From: an uncultured Roseicyclus sp.
GTDB taxonomy: Bacteria; Pseudomonadota; Alphaproteobacteria; Rhodobacterales; Rhodobacteraceae
Length of the DNA stretch: 64,000 nucleotides
Direction of reading: 5' to 3'
NCBI GenBank assembly: GCA_947491935.1
Contig: CANLLF010000001.1
Location: forward strand, 1 to 64,000
Below are positions 28,209-37,664 of the stretch, in pieces. Each line of letters begins with the position of its first letter. Position 1 is the stretch's first letter. A program made the position numbers and the translations under genes. The notes under the pieces are model-generated. The model saw only the letters and a list, made by a program, of their open reading frames with translations. It did no database searches and was not told the origin of the DNA.

Positions 28209-28255
28209 TTGTAACGCGTCCGTGACTGCCTATATAATGTATACACTCGTATACA
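28209..28255 (+). promoter_or_regulatory. Promoter with overlapping operator-like palindrome (yqiJ)
   Basis: TTGTAA (28209-28214) is a plausible -35 box and a perfect TATAAT (28233-28238) lies 18 bp downstream. A perfect inverted repeat, TGTATAC-ACTC-GTATACA (28238-28255), begins on the last base of the -10 box and covers the expected transcription start. A repressor bound there would block initiation. The region is conspicuously AT-rich against the GC-rich surroundings and lies 20 bp before the yqiJ-like ATG. Confidence 0.75.
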
Positions 28256-28274
28256 ATTAACAAAGACGGAATAT

Positions 28275-29024
28275 ATGCTCGACACACTCCTGTCCGGGCC
28301 GTTCGTGCCCTTTACACTTTCGCTTGCCCTGCTCTTTGGCCTGCTGGCCCTGGAGATTGTTTTCCTTATGGTCGGCGGATCGCTCATGGGCGACGGCGCG
28401 GAGGCGGAGGGGCCCGAACTGATCGACGGGCCGGGGGTCGATCTGGGCGCGGAATTCGACGTGGATGTCGAGTTGGACGCCTTCGATCTGGATGCCTTCG
28501 ACGTGGATCCGGCGGAGTTCGAGCTGGACGCACCCGGCGATGTTGCGGCGGAGAGCCCCGGCGTCGCCGTGTCAAATCCGCTGCATTGGCTGGGATTGGG
28601 GCGGATGCCGACACTGATCTGGCTGGCGTCGATCTTCTTGTCCTTCGGGGTGGCCGGTGTGGCACTCCAGGGGCTTGTCAGCACGCTGACGGGCAACCCC
28701 CTCAACGTGATCTTTGCGGCCATACCCAGCGCCGCCGCGGCATTGTGGTTTACCGGGAAGTTCGGCGCGCTCTTCGCGCGGGTCCTGCCCAGAACCGAAA
28801 GCCAGTCCGTCTCGAAACGGCAATTGGGCCGCCGCAAGGGCACCGTGACCCAGGGCACGGCGTCCCGCGGGGCCCCCGCCGAGGTTCGCGTGACGGACCG
28901 TTACGGCAATACCCACTACCTCCGCGCCGAACCCCTGAAAGACGCGGACGTCATCCCCCAAGGCGCAGAGGTTCTGGTTCTGCGCCACCGCCCCACCGGC
29001 GGGTTTCGTTTGATCGCGCTCTGA
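28275..29024 (+). CDS. YqiJ-like membrane protein with OB-fold domain
   Basis: This 249-aa protein has a TM segment near residues 12-35, an acidic linker rich in Asp/Glu/Ala (about 36-95), two further TM segments ('LIWLASIFLSFGVAGVALQGLV', 'VIFAAIPSAAAALWFTGKFG'), and a C-terminal OB-like domain ('GRRKGTVTQGTASRGAPAEV', 'GAEVLVLRHRPTGGFRLIAL') of the NfeD/YqiJ type. Such proteins accompany flotillins and are thought to support membrane microdomains. It is the first gene of a yqiJ-yqiK-DUF985 operon with a well-defined promoter. Confidence 0.85.
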   Translation: MLDTLLSGPFVPFTLSLALLFGLLALEIVFLMVGGSLMGDGAEAEGPELIDGPGVDLGAEFDVDVELDAFDLDAFDVDPAEFELDAPGDVAAESPGVAVSNPLHWLGLGRMPTLIWLASIFLSFGVAGVALQGLVSTLTGNPLNVIFAAIPSAAAALWFTGKFGALFARVLPRTESQSVSKRQLGRRKGTVTQGTASRGAPAEVRVTDRYGNTHYLRAEPLKDADVIPQGAEVLVLRHRPTGGFRLIAL

Positions 29025-29060
29025 CCCCTTCCGGGCGCTCCCCATTTGAAAGGACTGAAT

Positions 29061-30767
29061 ATGGAACTTGGATTTCTTGGAATAATCGTCATCGCCGTTA
29101 TCGGCGCGCTGGTCCTTGTGGGCCTTGTGATCGGTCGCCTCTACAAACGCACGACGCGTGAGGTCTCGCTGGTCAAAACCGGCGCTGGCGGCAAACAGGT
29201 GATCATGGATGGCGGCACGCTGGTGATCCCGCTGCTGCATGAGGTCAGCCCGGTCAACATGAAGACCCTGCGCCTTGAGGTGCGCCGCACGGGCGAAGGC
29301 GCGTTGATCACGCAGGACCGGATGCGCGTGGATGTGGGCGTGGAGTTTTACGTCTCCGTCATGGCAACCGATGAGGGCATTGCCCGGGCCGCTCAGACAC
29401 TTGGCGACCGCACCTTCTACGTCGACCAGCTGCGCGAGATGATCGAGGGTAAGCTGATCGACGGCCTGCGCGCCGTGGCCGCGAAGATGACGATGGATAA
29501 CCTCCATGAAAATCGCTCGGATTTCGTGCAGCAGGTGCAGAACGCGATTTCCGAAGATCTCTTGAAGAACGGCCTGTCGCTGGAATCGGTGTCGCTGACC
29601 GCCCTCGACCAGACGCCGTTCGAGTCGCTCGATGAGAACAACGCGTTCAACGCCGTGGGTATGCGCAAACTCGCCGAGGTGATCGCGAAATCCAAGAAAG
29701 AGCGCGCCGAGATCGATGCGGAGGCCGAAGTGGCCGTGCGCCGCGCGGCGATGGAGGCCGAGCGTCAGAAGCTCAGCATTCAGGAGGAGGAAGAACGCGC
29801 CGCGATTGCTCAGGTCCAGGAAGTGGAAACGATGAAGGCCGCGCAGGAGATGGAGATTGCGCTGCGCCGCGAAGATTCCATGCGTGAATCCGAGCGCGCC
29901 CGGATTGCCCGCGAAGAGCAGGTCCGCTCCGCCGAGATCGCCCGCGAACGCAACATCCGCGACGCCGAGATCACCAAGGAACGTGAACTGGAAGTGGCGG
30001 AACAGGAACGCCAGATCATCATTCAGCAAAAGTCCGAGGAAGAAAGCCGCGCGCGCGCCAGCGCCGATCTGGCCCGCGCCGAGGCCACCAAGGCGACGGA
30101 AGCCGTCGCCACGGCCCGCGAAGTGGCCGAGGCCGAGCGCTCCAAGCAGATCGCCCTGATCGAGGCGCAGCGGGAGGCCGAGCGCGAAGCCACCAAGATC
30201 CGTCTTGCAGCAGCCGCCGAAAAGGACGCCGCGCAGGACCGGGCCGATGCCCGCCGTGAAGAGGCACAGGCCGAGGCCGATGCAATCTCCATCCGCGCGG
30301 AGGCCAAGAAGAAGGACATGCTGGCCGAGGCCGAAGGCACACGCGCCATCACCGAGGCCGAGAATGCGTTGTCTGAGCAGATTGTCGGTATGAAGATCGA
30401 CATGGCGCGCATCGAGGCGATCCCCGCGATTATGGAGCAGATGGTGAAGCCGGTAGAGAAGATCGACTCGATCAAGATCCACCAGGTGGGTGGCCTTGGC
30501 GGCGGCAATGGCGGGGCTGGCGCCAGCGCCGGGGCAGGCGACAAGCCTGTCGTGAACCAGGCGCTCGATTCGATCATGGGCATGGCGGTGCAGATGCCCG
30601 CCCTGCGCAAGCTTGGCGATGAACTGGGTTTGAGCCTTGAAAACGGTGTGGAAGGTCTGGCCGAGAGTGCCCTGCGTGACCGCCGTGCCCCCGTCGCACC
30701 CGAGGCCATTGACCCGCCTGCTGCCGAAGAGACGCCAAGCAACGGCGCAGCCCGCCCGGCGGAATGA
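29061..30767 (+). CDS. Flotillin family protein, YqiK-like
   Basis: This 568-aa protein has an N-terminal TM segment ('GFLGIIVIAVIGALVLVGLVIG'), an SPFH/band 7 domain (about residues 30-200) and a very long Glu/Ala/Arg-rich coiled coil (about 210-450). The conserved 'EAIPAIMEQMVKPVEKIDSIKI' stretch comes next, followed by a Gly-rich linker and a C-terminal helical part. Flotillins form oligomers on the inner face of the membrane and organise microdomains. I chose the ATG at 29061 with AAAGGA upstream. It is co-transcribed with the YqiJ-like partner. Confidence 0.92.
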   Translation: MELGFLGIIVIAVIGALVLVGLVIGRLYKRTTREVSLVKTGAGGKQVIMDGGTLVIPLLHEVSPVNMKTLRLEVRRTGEGALITQDRMRVDVGVEFYVSVMATDEGIARAAQTLGDRTFYVDQLREMIEGKLIDGLRAVAAKMTMDNLHENRSDFVQQVQNAISEDLLKNGLSLESVSLTALDQTPFESLDENNAFNAVGMRKLAEVIAKSKKERAEIDAEAEVAVRRAAMEAERQKLSIQEEEERAAIAQVQEVETMKAAQEMEIALRREDSMRESERARIAREEQVRSAEIARERNIRDAEITKERELEVAEQERQIIIQQKSEEESRARASADLARAEATKATEAVATAREVAEAERSKQIALIEAQREAEREATKIRLAAAAEKDAAQDRADARREEAQAEADAISIRAEAKKKDMLAEAEGTRAITEAENALSEQIVGMKIDMARIEAIPAIMEQMVKPVEKIDSIKIHQVGGLGGGNGGAGASAGAGDKPVVNQALDSIMGMAVQMPALRKLGDELGLSLENGVEGLAESALRDRRAPVAPEAIDPPAAEETPSNGAARPAE

Positions 30768-31183
30768 CCGCCGATCAGATCATCGAAACACTGGATCTGG
30801 CCCCCCACCCCGAGGGGGGCCATTACCGCCAGACCTGGGTGGCCGACAATGACGGTCGCCCCGCCGGCACCTGCATCTACTTCCTTCTGAAGGCGGGCGA
30901 GGCCAGCCATTGGCACAAGGTGGATGCCACCGAAATCTGGCTCTTCCATGCCGGCGCGCCCCTGATCCTCTCCCTCTCAGCCTCAGATGATGGTCCGGCC
31001 GAGGATCACTTCCTGTCCCCGGACCTCACGACAGGTGCGCCACAACTGATCGTGCCTGAGGGCCATTGGCAGGCAGCGCGGACAACGGGGGATTTTACGC
31101 TGGTCTCCTGCACCGTATCGCCGGGCTTTCAGTTCGGCGGCTTCACCCTCGCGCCCCCCGGCTTCGATATTCCCAGAGCCTGA
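30764..31183 (+). CDS. DUF985 cupin family protein
   Basis: This 139-aa protein has the DUF985 cupin fold. 'LAPHPEGGHYRQTW' starts the domain, 'FLLKAGEASHWHKVDATEIWLFHAG' is the cupin 1 motif with likely metal-binding His residues, and 'LVSCTVSPGFQFGGFTLAPPG' closes it. Some members are sugar-phosphate or lactate-related cupins, but the substrate is unknown. Its ATG overlaps the flotillin stop (ATGA), so it is the third gene of that operon, an unusual partner for flotillin. Confidence 0.88.
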   Translation: MTADQIIETLDLAPHPEGGHYRQTWVADNDGRPAGTCIYFLLKAGEASHWHKVDATEIWLFHAGAPLILSLSASDDGPAEDHFLSPDLTTGAPQLIVPEGHWQAARTTGDFTLVSCTVSPGFQFGGFTLAPPGFDIPRA

Positions 31184-31223
31184 CTGGCCGCGCGACCGGC
31201 CGACATCGACGTCCTGAGGCCCT

Positions 31224-32342
31224 CTAGGCGAGGCTCCGTTGCGCGGGGCGGGATCGCCTTGCGCCTCCAACCGGGGCGGCGACCCCAGTGGTGCCGGGCG
31301 CCGATGTTGGCAGCCCCCGCACGGCGCGCACGGCGAGATAGGCAAAGGCCTGCGCCTCCATCGCGTCCCCGTCCAGCCCGACGGCCTCGACTGGGGCCAC
31401 GTCGCTCCCCAATGCCTCGGCCAGCATGGCCATGATCGTCTTGTTATGGCGACCGCCCCCGGTCACCAGCACCCGCTCGGCGCGCGCGGGCAGATGGGGC
31501 ACGCCGCGGGCGACCGCTCCGGCGGCGCAGGCCGCCAGCGTGGCCGCCGCGTCGGCGTCGCCGAGTAACGCTACGGCCGATTGCAGATCGCTGAACGCAT
31601 CCCTGTCGAGCGATTTGGGCGGGGCCTGATCGAACCAGTCCAATTCCAGGATGCGCTGCAGAATATCGGGTTCCACCTGGCCCTGCCCGGCCAGCGCGCC
31701 ATCGGCATCGTAGGCCCCCAGCCCGCGTGTGGACATCATGTCATCAATCGGCGCATTGGCCGGGCCAGTATCAAAGGCGATGCAGGCACCGGGCATTTCC
31801 GGCGTGGGCATCCTTGGATCGACCCAGCTGATATTCCCCACCCCGCCCAGGTTCAGGATCGCAACCGGCGCGTCCATTCCGATCCAACGCGCACAGGCCC
31901 AGTGGTAGAACGGCGCAAGGGGCGCGCCCTGCCCGCCCATCTCCATATCGGCGCTGCGGAAATCCCAGACGACCTCCAGATCCAACGCGGTTGCCAGCCG
32001 TGCCCCGTCACCCACTTGGTGGGTCCGGCGCCCTTCCGGGTCATGGGCCAGCGTCTGGCCGTGGAAGCCAAGCAGCGACACGTCGGGCAGATCGGCCAGG
32101 GCCGCGATATGGGCTGCCTCCACCACCTCGGCGGCCGCGTCGGCGCGGGGCTCTCCGGGCCACGCCCCGAGCGCGGCGCGAAGCACAGCCCGGTCGGCAT
32201 CGGAATACGCGGTCGACCGGGCCTCGCCCAGGGACACGATCTCGATGCCGTCCGTCTCGATCACCGCGACATCGACCCCGTCAAACGAGGTGCCCGACAT
32301 CGTGCCCGCCGCCCAAACCGGCCCCTTTTCCTTCACTGCCAT
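31224..32342 (-). CDS. anmK: Anhydro-N-acetylmuramic acid kinase
   Basis: AnmK (372 aa) phosphorylates and hydrolyses 1,6-anhydro-MurNAc in peptidoglycan recycling. The N-terminal 'AAGTMSGTSFDGVDVAVIE' motif, 'ILNLGGVGNISW' and the 'VLVTGGGRHNKTIMAMLAEAL' nucleotide loop are typical. The true ATG is 32342; a longer frame upstream is only the antisense of tyrS. Its start lies 27 bp from the divergent tyrS start. Confidence 0.95.
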   Translation of the reverse strand: MAVKEKGPVWAAGTMSGTSFDGVDVAVIETDGIEIVSLGEARSTAYSDADRAVLRAALGAWPGEPRADAAAEVVEAAHIAALADLPDVSLLGFHGQTLAHDPEGRRTHQVGDGARLATALDLEVVWDFRSADMEMGGQGAPLAPFYHWACARWIGMDAPVAILNLGGVGNISWVDPRMPTPEMPGACIAFDTGPANAPIDDMMSTRGLGAYDADGALAGQGQVEPDILQRILELDWFDQAPPKSLDRDAFSDLQSAVALLGDADAAATLAACAAGAVARGVPHLPARAERVLVTGGGRHNKTIMAMLAEALGSDVAPVEAVGLDGDAMEAQAFAYLAVRAVRGLPTSAPGTTGVAAPVGGARRSRPAQRSLA

Positions 32343-32369
32343 AAACGCTAGACCCTCCACGCGTTCCTC

Positions 32370-33632
32370 ATGCCCGGACCCACCATGACCTACCAGCCCA
32401 AATCCGAATTTCTGCGCATCATTATCGAGCGCGGCTTCCTTGCGGATTGTACCGATTTGCAAGGCCTCGACGAAAAACTGATCGAGGGGCCGGTCACCGC
32501 CTATATTGGCTATGACGCGACGGCGCAGTCGCTCCATGTGGGTCACCTGCTGAACGTGATGCTGCTGCGGTGGTGGCAGAAGACGGGGAACCGGCCCATC
32601 ACCTTGATGGGGGGCGGCACCACCAAGGTGGGCGATCCGTCCTTCCGGGCCGATGAGCGCCCGCTTCTGGGACCCAAACAGATCGACGCCAATATCGCCG
32701 GAATGCAGAAGGTCTTTGACCGGTATCTCGAGTATTCCGGTGACGCGGCGACGATGCTGAACAATGCCGAATGGCTGGATCACCTGAACTACCTCGATTT
32801 CCTGCGGGACATCGGGCGGCACTTCTCGGTCAACCGGATGCTGGCCTTTGAAAGCGTGAAGTCACGGCTGGATCGCGAGCAGAGCCTGAGCTTCCTCGAA
32901 TTCAACTACATGATCCTGCAAGCCTATGATTTTCTTGAATTAAACCGCCGCTACGGCTGTCTGTTGCAGATGGGTGGAAGCGATCAATGGGGCAATATCG
33001 TCAACGGGATCGATCTTACACGCCGGGTGCTGGATCAGGAGATCTTCGGGCTGACCACCCCGCTTCTGACCACGTCGGACGGGCGCAAGATGGGCAAATC
33101 GCAAGGCGGGGCCGTTTGGCTGAATGCTGATATGCTGAGCCCCTATGAGTTCTGGCAATTCTGGCGCAACACCACCGATGCCGATGTCGGCCGGTTCCTG
33201 AAGCTCTACACCGAGTTGCCGGTGGAGGAGTGTGACCGCCTGGGCGGGCTGGAAGGCTCGGACATCAACGACGCGAAGATCGTTCTTGCCAACGAGGTCA
33301 CGACGTTGTTGCACGGCGCTGAGGCAGCCAAGGCGGCGGAAGCCACGGCTCGCGAGGTGTTCGAGAAGGGCGGGACCGGTGATGACCTCCCCACGCTGAC
33401 CCTGACGACAGAGGATATCGGCGATGGGATCTCCGTGGTGCAGTTGATCACCCGCTCGGGCCTCGCGAAATCCGGCAAAGACGCCAAGCGCCTGATCTCG
33501 GAAGGGGGCGCGCGGATGAACGATGCGGCGCTGGGGGATGCGGGCCTGATGGTGAAAGTCGAGGATCTGGGTAAGCCGATCAAGCTGAGCGCCGGTAAGA
33601 AGCGCCACGCCTTGGTGACGCTGGCAGGTTAA
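32370..33632 (+). CDS. tyrS: Tyrosyl-tRNA synthetase
   Basis: TyrRS (420 aa) charges tRNA-Tyr. The class I signatures are 'HVGHLL' (HIGH-like, from His56) and 'KMGKS' (240-244). '[20 protein letters not shown]' forms the N-terminal Rossmann core, and a C-terminal S4-like RNA-binding domain ('[27 protein letters not shown]') ends the protein. An in-frame ATG at 32385 is an alternative start. It diverges from anmK. Confidence 0.97.
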   Translation: MPGPTMTYQPKSEFLRIIIERGFLADCTDLQGLDEKLIEGPVTAYIGYDATAQSLHVGHLLNVMLLRWWQKTGNRPITLMGGGTTKVGDPSFRADERPLLGPKQIDANIAGMQKVFDRYLEYSGDAATMLNNAEWLDHLNYLDFLRDIGRHFSVNRMLAFESVKSRLDREQSLSFLEFNYMILQAYDFLELNRRYGCLLQMGGSDQWGNIVNGIDLTRRVLDQEIFGLTTPLLTTSDGRKMGKSQGGAVWLNADMLSPYEFWQFWRNTTDADVGRFLKLYTELPVEECDRLGGLEGSDINDAKIVLANEVTTLLHGAEAAKAAEATAREVFEKGGTGDDLPTLTLTTEDIGDGISVVQLITRSGLAKSGKDAKRLISEGGARMNDAALGDAGLMVKVEDLGKPIKLSAGKKRHALVTLAG

Positions 33633-33667
33633 CTCAAACTTGAGCTTTGCGGGGCATCCTTGCCCCC

Positions 33668-34621
33668 ATGTTTGACCTCGTCCCTGATCCTGCCTGTGCC
33701 GCGATGCCGCCCCCGGGCGTGGTTGCGTTGCAGCAAAGCCGTCAATGGCAGGCCGCGGTTCGCCTGCTTGGGTCGCAGGCACGTGTCCAAGATCTTGGCA
33801 CGTCCCGCGCCGTGGTGATCCATCGCACGCTTCCCGCCATCGGATCCACGGCGCTTATCAGCCGGGCCGATCTCGGATTGACGCAACACACCGCGTTTGA
33901 CTTGCGTCTGCGCCTCGGCGTGCGTCACCTCGTGGTGAACGCTGAAACATCAAGCGACGCCCAAGCCCTTGCCGCAGCTGGCTTTTACCGCGTCGCCGCA
34001 CCGCGCCGCATAGCGGAGCTTCCGCTGCTGCCCTCCACGGATCAGATCGCCGCCGCGTTGCATCCCAAATGGCGCAATCGTGCGCGGAAGGGGCAGAACC
34101 AAGGTCTGACGCTCACCCGCAGGCCGATGCCAGCCGACCTACGTTATTGGCTTCTTCAGGCCGAGGCCGCACAGGCGCGCCGTCTGCGGTATCGCCCTTT
34201 GCCACCGAACCTGATCGCGGCGATTGCTGCCTGTTCGCCCGGATCGGCACAGGTATTCACCGCCTTTCACCGCGGCCAGCGCGTCGCCGCAATGCTGTTT
34301 CTGCGGCACGGGCGGCAGGCGACCTACCAGATCGGCTGGACCAACCCGGACGGTCGGCACCTCTCGGCGGCCCAGGCCCTGATGTGGAAAGCCATGGTGG
34401 ATTTGCAGGCATTGGGCGTCGATTGGATTGACCTTGGGACGGCAGATGCCACTCAGGCGCCCGGCCTTGTGCACTTCAAGCGCGGGACCGGCGCGAAACT
34501 GAGGGATCTCGGCGGAACGTGGCTGCAAACGGCATGGATGCAGCGGAGGCCCCGGCTTGGGAACGCGCCGGGCGGAGCGGCAATATCCGAGCCCTCGCAC
34601 GCGCACATGCCCGCGGAGTAA
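33668..34621 (+). CDS. GNAT / FemAB-like acyltransferase family protein
   Basis: This 317-aa soluble protein resembles GNAT/FemAB-type acyltransferases. 'HPKWRNRARKGQNQGLTL' near the middle and 'DLGTADATQAPGLVHFKRGTGAKLRDLGGTWL' near the C terminus fit the signature of peptidyl or lipid acyl-transferring FemAB-like proteins. The function is unknown. Translation begins at ATG 33668. The following gene is convergent. Confidence 0.65.
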   Translation: MFDLVPDPACAAMPPPGVVALQQSRQWQAAVRLLGSQARVQDLGTSRAVVIHRTLPAIGSTALISRADLGLTQHTAFDLRLRLGVRHLVVNAETSSDAQALAAAGFYRVAAPRRIAELPLLPSTDQIAAALHPKWRNRARKGQNQGLTLTRRPMPADLRYWLLQAEAAQARRLRYRPLPPNLIAAIAACSPGSAQVFTAFHRGQRVAAMLFLRHGRQATYQIGWTNPDGRHLSAAQALMWKAMVDLQALGVDWIDLGTADATQAPGLVHFKRGTGAKLRDLGGTWLQTAWMQRRPRLGNAPGGAAISEPSHAHMPAE

Positions 34622-34633
34622 GCTTCGCGCAGC

Positions 34634-35350
34634 TCAACCGAGTTCCTGCGTCAGCGGCAGGCCAGTGCCTTCAGCAAGGGCAGCGACAACCGCCTCCACT
34701 TGCGGATTGCGCGTGTCGCCCACGGCGGCCTCCACATCCGCCTTGCGCCCATCTCGCCCCGCCTGAACCATATCCGCAAAGCTCATCCCGCCCATCGCGG
34801 TCTTGCGGGTGCCAAGCACATAGATCGTGCGCCCGGGGTTGGGATGGCGCAACTCCACCACTTCCAACTGGACGTCGCGGGTTTCACCACCATCAAGCCG
34901 CTCGAACCGGTGGTATATGTCACGATAGGCGCTGATCGGCTCGGCCCACTCGGTGGATCCCGCATCTGTCCTATCCGTTACGCGCACCATATCCGGGCCG
35001 ATTTCGGCCGTTCGGGTCCATTGCAGGCGCCCTTGCCGCATCTTGAAGAGGGCGGGCCCGCCGATGAAGGCCGCGATCCCGAAACACAGGATCACCGCCA
35101 TGGTCAGATTCATATCGCCACCTCCAGCGCGCAGGATCTGCACCAGAAAGACCAGCCCCAGCACACACAGCACACCGCCGATGACAAGCGGCACCATTGG
35201 CCGGGTCACACGGCCCGAACCCGGCTGGCCCTCCCCGTAGCTGACATACAGGGGCAATTCGGGCGATACCGGCACGCTCACGCCCCCGACCCGCACGAGC
35301 GCAGGCACCCGGGACAACAGATCCTCAACCGACACGTTTTCTTCTGACAT
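34634..35350 (-). CDS. Membrane protein of unknown function
   Basis: This 238-aa protein has a soluble N-terminal stretch of about 50 residues, two adjacent TM segments near residues 58-112 ('MVPLVIGGVLCVLGLVFLVQIL' and 'LTMAVILCFGIAAFIGGPAL'), and a soluble C-terminal domain of about 120 residues with beta strands around 'WTRTAEIGPDMVRVTD'. I recognise no family. The ATG at 35350 (MSEENVSVED) was chosen over one six codons upstream. It lies downstream of olsB on the same strand but 77 bp away, so operon membership is unclear. Confidence 0.65.
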   Translation of the reverse strand: MSEENVSVEDLLSRVPALVRVGGVSVPVSPELPLYVSYGEGQPGSGRVTRPMVPLVIGGVLCVLGLVFLVQILRAGGGDMNLTMAVILCFGIAAFIGGPALFKMRQGRLQWTRTAEIGPDMVRVTDRTDAGSTEWAEPISAYRDIYHRFERLDGGETRDVQLEVVELRHPNPGRTIYVLGTRKTAMGGMSFADMVQAGRDGRKADVEAAVGDTRNPQVEAVVAALAEGTGLPLTQELG

Positions 35351-35427
35351 AGGTCCTCCGCCACTCACGATCCCTGGTGATATGGCGCAGGCTAACCTGT
35401 TGTGACAGGCGGGAAAACCGGAAGGTG

Positions 35428-36159
35428 TTACCCGGCCACGCCGCGCAGCAGACGCGCCCGCGCAGGCGGCACGGCCCGGATTTCCAGGCCGGTGAACACA
35501 TGCAGCGTACCCAGATCCCGGTCAATCACGGCATGATCACTGACCCAACCGCCCATCAGGAGGTAGGTCCGCAACAGGGGCGGCATTGCAGCCTGCGCGG
35601 CCTTGAGATCCGGCTTGCGCCGCAATCGGCTGGCGAAGCGAAAAACTGCGGGCGCCTTGACCCGGGGCAACCAGCGTTTCGGCGCAAGGTGCCGGTCCCG
35701 CAGAAGCGCGAAGGCGTCGTAATAGGCTCGCGCCTCGGTTCCGTGGAATGAAGAACAACCGAAAAGCATTTCCACGCCTTGTTCGTCCACATACGCCGTC
35801 ATCGCCCCCCACGCGACGCGCAGGATATCGGCATCCCGCCAATCGGGGTGGATGCAGAACCGGCCCATTTCCACCATTGGGCCATCGAAATCAGACAAAG
35901 CCGACAACTCATAGAATTGCGCGGAATAGCTGCGCCCGATATCCGCGCCGCTTTGTAGCGGAAGCAACCTGAAGCAGCACACCAGCGCACCGCTGCGCGT
36001 TTCTTCGACCAGCACGTGGGTGCAGCGCGCATCGTAGGGGTCGGTGTCGAGTCCCTCGGCTCCTCGGAACGCCAGGGCGCGCAGGCCCTGAGCGGTGCGG
36101 AGATCTGCATCGGTCTCCGCGATGCGGGCCGCGTATCGTCCTTTTCGCAGGCTCAGCAT
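35428..36159 (-). CDS. olsB: L-ornithine N(alpha)-acyltransferase OlsB
   Basis: OlsB (243 aa) transfers a 3-hydroxyacyl chain to ornithine, giving lyso-ornithine lipid. Family features are 'AQGLRALAFRGAEGLDTDPYDARCTHVLV', 'YSAQFYELSALSDFDGPMVEMGRFCIHPDW' and 'MLFGCSSFHGTEARAYYDAFALL'. Ornithine lipids are phosphate-free membrane lipids favoured under phosphate limitation. The partner O-acyltransferase OlsA is not in the window. I chose the ATG at 36159; the upstream extension is not homologous. Confidence 0.88.
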   Translation of the reverse strand: MLSLRKGRYAARIAETDADLRTAQGLRALAFRGAEGLDTDPYDARCTHVLVEETRSGALVCCFRLLPLQSGADIGRSYSAQFYELSALSDFDGPMVEMGRFCIHPDWRDADILRVAWGAMTAYVDEQGVEMLFGCSSFHGTEARAYYDAFALLRDRHLAPKRWLPRVKAPAVFRFASRLRRKPDLKAAQAAMPPLLRTYLLMGGWVSDHAVIDRDLGTLHVFTGLEIRAVPPARARLLRGVAG

Positions 36160-36256
36160 CGGCACACTCCCCGCTTCACCGTCGCAGGCGTCTGCGACCG
36201 TCCGGTAACACATCACAGATGTGGAGAGGCGCGGGGACGCGCAAGTCGACGTCGCG

Positions 36257-36730
36257 TCAACCGCCAACCACGTCGCCCAGGTTGATCCGGCCGAAATTCG
36301 ACAGGATCTGGCGCAGGAACCCGACATCCCGCACCGACGATTCGGTCACCCGGCGGGACAATTGAACAATCTGCCCGTCTTCCAGCCCGAACCGCTCGAT
36401 ATTCGTGACCCGGCCGGACTCGCTGAACGATACGGCGACGATGTCACGTTCGATCACCTGCGGCGGATTATAGGTGAAATTGCGGACGCGGTATTGGGTG
36501 TAGAACCATGCTTCGTCGCGGATTACGCCAGCCGATCCCGGCGCGCCGGCAATCTCTGTCACGGCCTCGCGGCTGTCACCGATATTGATCTGCTGCAGAA
36601 TATCGGGCGGCGGGACGTAACCGTGGTTCGTATAGGTGGCCGAGCAGGCCGCAAGCCCCACAATCAGGGCAAGACTCAGCACAAACGGACGCCAGATACG
36701 GCGGAAGGCTTGAAAAAAAGACTGACGCAT
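36257..36730 (-). CDS. bamE: Outer membrane assembly lipoprotein BamE
   Basis: BamE (SmpA/OmlA family, 157 aa) is a lipoprotein of the BAM complex. The signal peptide ends in the lipobox 'VGLAACS'; the Cys is the lipidation site. The SmpA domain follows ('PPPDILQQINIGDSREAVTEIAGAPGSAG', 'WFYTQYRVRNFTYNPPQVIERDIVAVSF'). A start ten codons upstream (MSMFRQDHFV) is possible. It diverges from the DUF177 gene, a neighbourhood often kept in Rhodobacteraceae. Confidence 0.9.
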   Translation of the reverse strand: MRQSFFQAFRRIWRPFVLSLALIVGLAACSATYTNHGYVPPPDILQQINIGDSREAVTEIAGAPGSAGVIRDEAWFYTQYRVRNFTYNPPQVIERDIVAVSFSESGRVTNIERFGLEDGQIVQLSRRVTESSVRDVGFLRQILSNFGRINLGDVVGG

Positions 36731-36889
36731 CACGAAATGGTCCTGCCTGAACATGCTCAAACGGCCCCATCGGGGCTCTCCTTGGGCCCCAACCGCTTGT
36801 GAAGGCTGCCGAAGCTGAATATCCGCTTACCGCAGGGGCGCGCTTGGGGCAAGCGACGGGCCTTCACTTTGAATGTAGGGGACAAAGAC

Positions 36890-37432
36890 ATGAATCAAAC
36901 GATTTTGCCGCTGGCCCGCCTCGGCCGCGCTGCGCCCACCCCCTTCAAACTGGAGCCCGACGCCGAGGCGCGCGCGAAGATGGCCCGCGATTTGGGGGCC
37001 GATGCCTTGCGTAAATTGCGGTTGGAGGGCGAACTTACGCCGACGGGCAAGCACGATTGGCGGCTCGAGGCGCGGTTGGGCGTCACCGCGGTGCAACCCT
37101 GCGTGGTGACACTGGAGCCGGTAACGACCCGGATCGATACGGTGGTGACGCGCCAATACCGCGCCGATGTGGCCGAGCCGTCCGACGAAGAAGTTGAGAT
37201 GCCCGAGGATGATACGATCGAGGCCCTGCCCCAAAACCTCAACCTCATGGACCTGCTAAGCGAAGCGGTGGCGCTGGCCCTGCCGGATTATCCGCGTGCC
37301 GAGGGGGTTGCGTTGGGCGAGGCGGTTTTCGCGGCCCCCGGAGTGGCGCCGATGACCGACGAAGACGCCAAGCCGCTGGCCGGTCTGGCGGCGTTGCGCG
37401 ATCAGATGAAGAAGGGCGACGACGACGCATAG
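36890..37432 (+). CDS. DUF177 (YceD) family protein
   Basis: This 180-aa cytoplasmic protein of the DUF177 family is linked to 23S rRNA or ribosome metabolism and usually lies before rpmF. Features are '[32 protein letters not shown]' and '[19 protein letters not shown]', as in E. coli YceD. I chose the ATG at 36890 with GTAGGGGAC upstream. It starts the DUF177-rpmF-plsX-fabH run. Confidence 0.88.
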   Translation: MNQTILPLARLGRAAPTPFKLEPDAEARAKMARDLGADALRKLRLEGELTPTGKHDWRLEARLGVTAVQPCVVTLEPVTTRIDTVVTRQYRADVAEPSDEEVEMPEDDTIEALPQNLNLMDLLSEAVALALPDYPRAEGVALGEAVFAAPGVAPMTDEDAKPLAGLAALRDQMKKGDDDA

Positions 37433-37664
37433 CGCACGCTGTGTGACGCCACGGGAAAAGGGCTTGCATGGCCGGGGAATCCGAGTATGTTCCCGGCCTC
37501 ATTCGCCCCCCGATTTTGGTGTCGTCCGGGCCTGGCCGCGCAAGGTGCGCACAGGACCGAAAGCAGCACCTGAACGTTGGGTCGGGCGAGACAGATTTTT
37601 TGAGATGATCGGACAAAGCGTGGCCAGGGTGGCGGCGCGGTCCCATAAGCCCCGAGGTTGTGAC

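Noticed and set aside
28572-30482. 636-codon minus-strand frame opposite the flotillin gene
   Set aside because: Antisense of a Glu/Ala coiled coil, giving Leu/Gly/Arg-rich nonsense.
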